Made by a program: the position numbers and the translations under genes
In this document: positions 9,263 to 10,736 of the stretch, piece by piece
Numbering within the stretch: position 1 is the first letter of the stretch
How the letters are laid out: each line of letters begins with the position of its first letter
Notes under the pieces: generated by a model
Seen by the model: only the letters and a program-made list of their open reading frames with translations
Told to the model about the DNA's origin: nothing
Database searches by the model: none
Source: Geobacter sp. UBA4074
Lineage (GTDB): Bacteria; Desulfobacterota; Desulfuromonadia; Geobacterales; Pseudopelobacteraceae
Length of the DNA stretch: 10,736 bases
Direction of reading: 5' to 3'
NCBI GenBank assembly: GCA_002383415.1
Contig: DFYU01000044.1
Span: forward strand, 6,235 to 16,970

Positions 9263-10736
9263 ATGAAGAGACTGTTAGTAGCTCTTGGTTGCGTACTCTC
9301 CCTGAGTATCGCCGCCTACGCCGCCCCCGAGGCCCCTAAGGCCCCCGAAGCCACCCCTGCGGTAGCCGCCCAGGCCCCTGCCGCTGCTGCGGCCCCTGCC
9401 GTAGACGCCGCCAAGGTTGCTGCGCCTGCCGCAGAGTCCAAGGCCACCCTCAAGGCCAACCCCAAGGTCACCATTCCGATCTTCCTGATCATCATCGCCG
9501 CCACCATGTCCGTCGTCGTCTGGTCAGCCAAGCAAACCAAATCGGCTGCCGACTTCTACACCGCCGGCGGTGGCATCACCGGCACCCAGAACGGCTGGGC
9601 CATTGCCGGCGACTACATGTCGGCCGCCTCCTTCCTGGGCATCTCCGGCATGATCTCCCTCTACGGCTATGACGGCTTCATGTACTCCGTCGGCTGGCTC
9701 GTGGCCTATATCACCGTCCTGCTGATCGTAGCCGAGCCCTGCCGTAACGCCGGCAAATACACCCTGGGCGACATCCTCTCCTTCCGCACCTCGCCCAAGC
9801 CGGTGCGTGCCGTCGCCGCCATCTCCACCGTATCCGTCTCCACCTTCTACCTCACCGCCCAGATGGTCGGCGCCGGTAAGCTGATGCAACTGCTGCTGGG
9901 CATCGACTACACCATCGCCATTGTCGGCGTAGGTATCCTGATGGTCGGCTACGTCGTCTTCGGCGGCATGACCGCCACCACCTGGGTTCAGATCATCAAG
10001 GCCGGCCTGCTGATGACCGGTGCTGCCATCCTCTCCATCATGGTAGCCGTCAAATCCGGCTTCAGCCCGTTCCAGTTCTTCACCGACATCGCCACCAACC
10101 AGAACATCATTGACCACGTCAAGCTCCTGCCGATCTACCTCAAAGAAGTAGACGCCGGCACCGCCACCGCCGACGCCGGTCAACGCTTCCTCGAGCCGGG
10201 TCTGTTCCTGACCAACCCCCTCGACCAGATCTCCCTCGGCATGGCCCTGGTACTCGGCACCGCCGGTATGCCCCACATCCTGATGCGTTTCTTCACCGTT
10301 CCCACCGCACAGGCAGCCCGTAAATCCGTCATCGTCGCCATGTTCATCATCGGTTCCTTCTACATCCTGACCACCCTGCTGGGCTTCGGCGCTGCCGTCC
10401 ACCTCTCCCCGCAAGGCATCAAGCAAGTAGACGCCGGCGGCAACATGGCTGCCATGATGCTGGCCAAAACCATGGGTTCCGAATTCTCACCCTTCATCGG
10501 CGACCTGCTGTTGGCCTTCCTCTGCGCCGTAGCCTTCGCCACCATCCTGGCCGTCGTCTCCGGTCTGGTCCTGGCAGCCTCCGCTGCCATCGCCCACGAC
10601 ATCTACGTCAACGTCATCAAAGACGGCCATGCCGACCAGCATGAGCAGGTTATGGCAGCCCGGATCACCTCCTTCTGCGTCGGCGCCGTCGGCATCCTGA
10701 TCGGTATCGCTGCCGAGAAGCAAAACGTTGCCCACC
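9263..10736 (+). CDS. actP: Sodium:acetate symporter, ActP/SSS family (3'-partial)
   Basis: The first 491 codons of a sodium/solute symporter (SSS family, PF00474-type) closely resembling ActP, which imports acetate and related short carboxylates across the inner membrane. Residues 1-20 form a signal peptide (MKRLLVALGCVLSLSIAAYA). An Ala/Pro/Lys-rich linker (about 21-67) follows, then the first membrane helix (about 69-90). Strongly ActP-like motifs include DFYTAGGGITG, NGWAIAGDYMSAASFLGISG, YLTAQMVGAGKLMQLLLG, VFGGMTATTWVQIIKAG, GTAGMPHILMRFFTV and AFATILAVVSGLVLAASAA. The linker is longer than the short segment I recall in E. coli ActP, and there is an insertion of about 20 residues before NPLDQISLGMAL. 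The gene has very strong C-ending codon bias (GCC, ATC, GGC, CTC), which suggests high expression. The frame has no stop before the right edge, so the C-terminus is missing. It is cotranscribed with the DUF485 gene. Substrate is inferred from family; other carboxylates are possible. Confidence 0.95.
   Translation, partial: MKRLLVALGCVLSLSIAAYAAPEAPKAPEATPAVAAQAPAAAAAPAVDAAKVAAPAAESKATLKANPKVTIPIFLIIIAATMSVVVWSAKQTKSAADFYTAGGGITGTQNGWAIAGDYMSAASFLGISGMISLYGYDGFMYSVGWLVAYITVLLIVAEPCRNAGKYTLGDILSFRTSPKPVRAVAAISTVSVSTFYLTAQMVGAGKLMQLLLGIDYTIAIVGVGILMVGYVVFGGMTATTWVQIIKAGLLMTGAAILSIMVAVKSGFSPFQFFTDIATNQNIIDHVKLLPIYLKEVDAGTATADAGQRFLEPGLFLTNPLDQISLGMALVLGTAGMPHILMRFFTVPTAQAARKSVIVAMFIIGSFYILTTLLGFGAAVHLSPQGIKQVDAGGNMAAMMLAKTMGSEFSPFIGDLLLAFLCAVAFATILAVVSGLVLAASAAIAHDIYVNVIKDGHADQHEQVMAARITSFCVGAVGILIGIAAEKQNVAH

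Noticed and set aside
9524..10426. A 300-codon minus-strand open frame opposite the symporter gene
   Set aside because: The product is a Gly/Asp/Glu-rich low-complexity chain, the expected antisense of GCC/GTC-rich membrane-protein codons. The plus strand encodes a clear ActP homologue.

Overview
The window looks like a GC-rich chromosome segment from a Geobacter-like deltaproteobacterium (Geobacteraceae / Desulfuromonadales). This is inferred from the YjcH/DUF485-ActP acetate-transport pair, the very large hybrid histidine kinases, a response-regulator diguanylate cyclase, and a zinc-dependent phospholipase-C-like protein of the 'MPKEI-HW' type. The genus is not proven by the sequence alone. 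I see no mobile element, CRISPR array, rRNA or tRNA.

Layout. (1) A plus-strand hybrid sensor kinase with a periplasmic solute-binding sensor fills the left edge to 2464; its reading frame is open to base 2, so its true start is probably outside the window. A 12-bp perfect stem-loop (2531-2560) follows it and lies inside the 3' end of the convergent gene. (2) A minus-strand, overlapping three-gene operon runs from about 7760 down to 2519. It encodes a 1133-aa hybrid kinase (HAMP-PAS-PAS-HisKA-HATPase-REC-HPt), then a REC-GGDEF diguanylate cyclase, then the zinc-dependent phospholipase-C-like protein. Both junctions are overlaps of 4 and 8 bases. (3) Divergent from it lies a Nudix hydrolase (7840-8457). 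(4) A gene-poor, AT-rich stretch of about 485 bases (8458-8942) holds palindromes, a hairpin, a possible 33-codon leader ORF and a duplicated start-like module. (5) A plus-strand operon of a DUF485 membrane protein and a sodium:acetate symporter (ActP family) leaves the window at the right edge. The symporter has no stop codon inside the window.

How the genes may work together. The central operon reads as a complete phosphorelay: kinase His539 to receiver Asp837 to HPt His986, then to Asp58 of the diguanylate cyclase, giving c-di-GMP output. This wiring is inferred from domain order and gene overlap. The role of the phospholipase-like protein in that circuit is unknown. The right-hand pair imports acetate, a central electron donor in Geobacter-type metabolism. 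I found no convincing wholly new system. The most unusual points are the phospholipase-like gene fused by overlap to a c-di-GMP signalling operon, and the complex leader of the acetate-transport operon.
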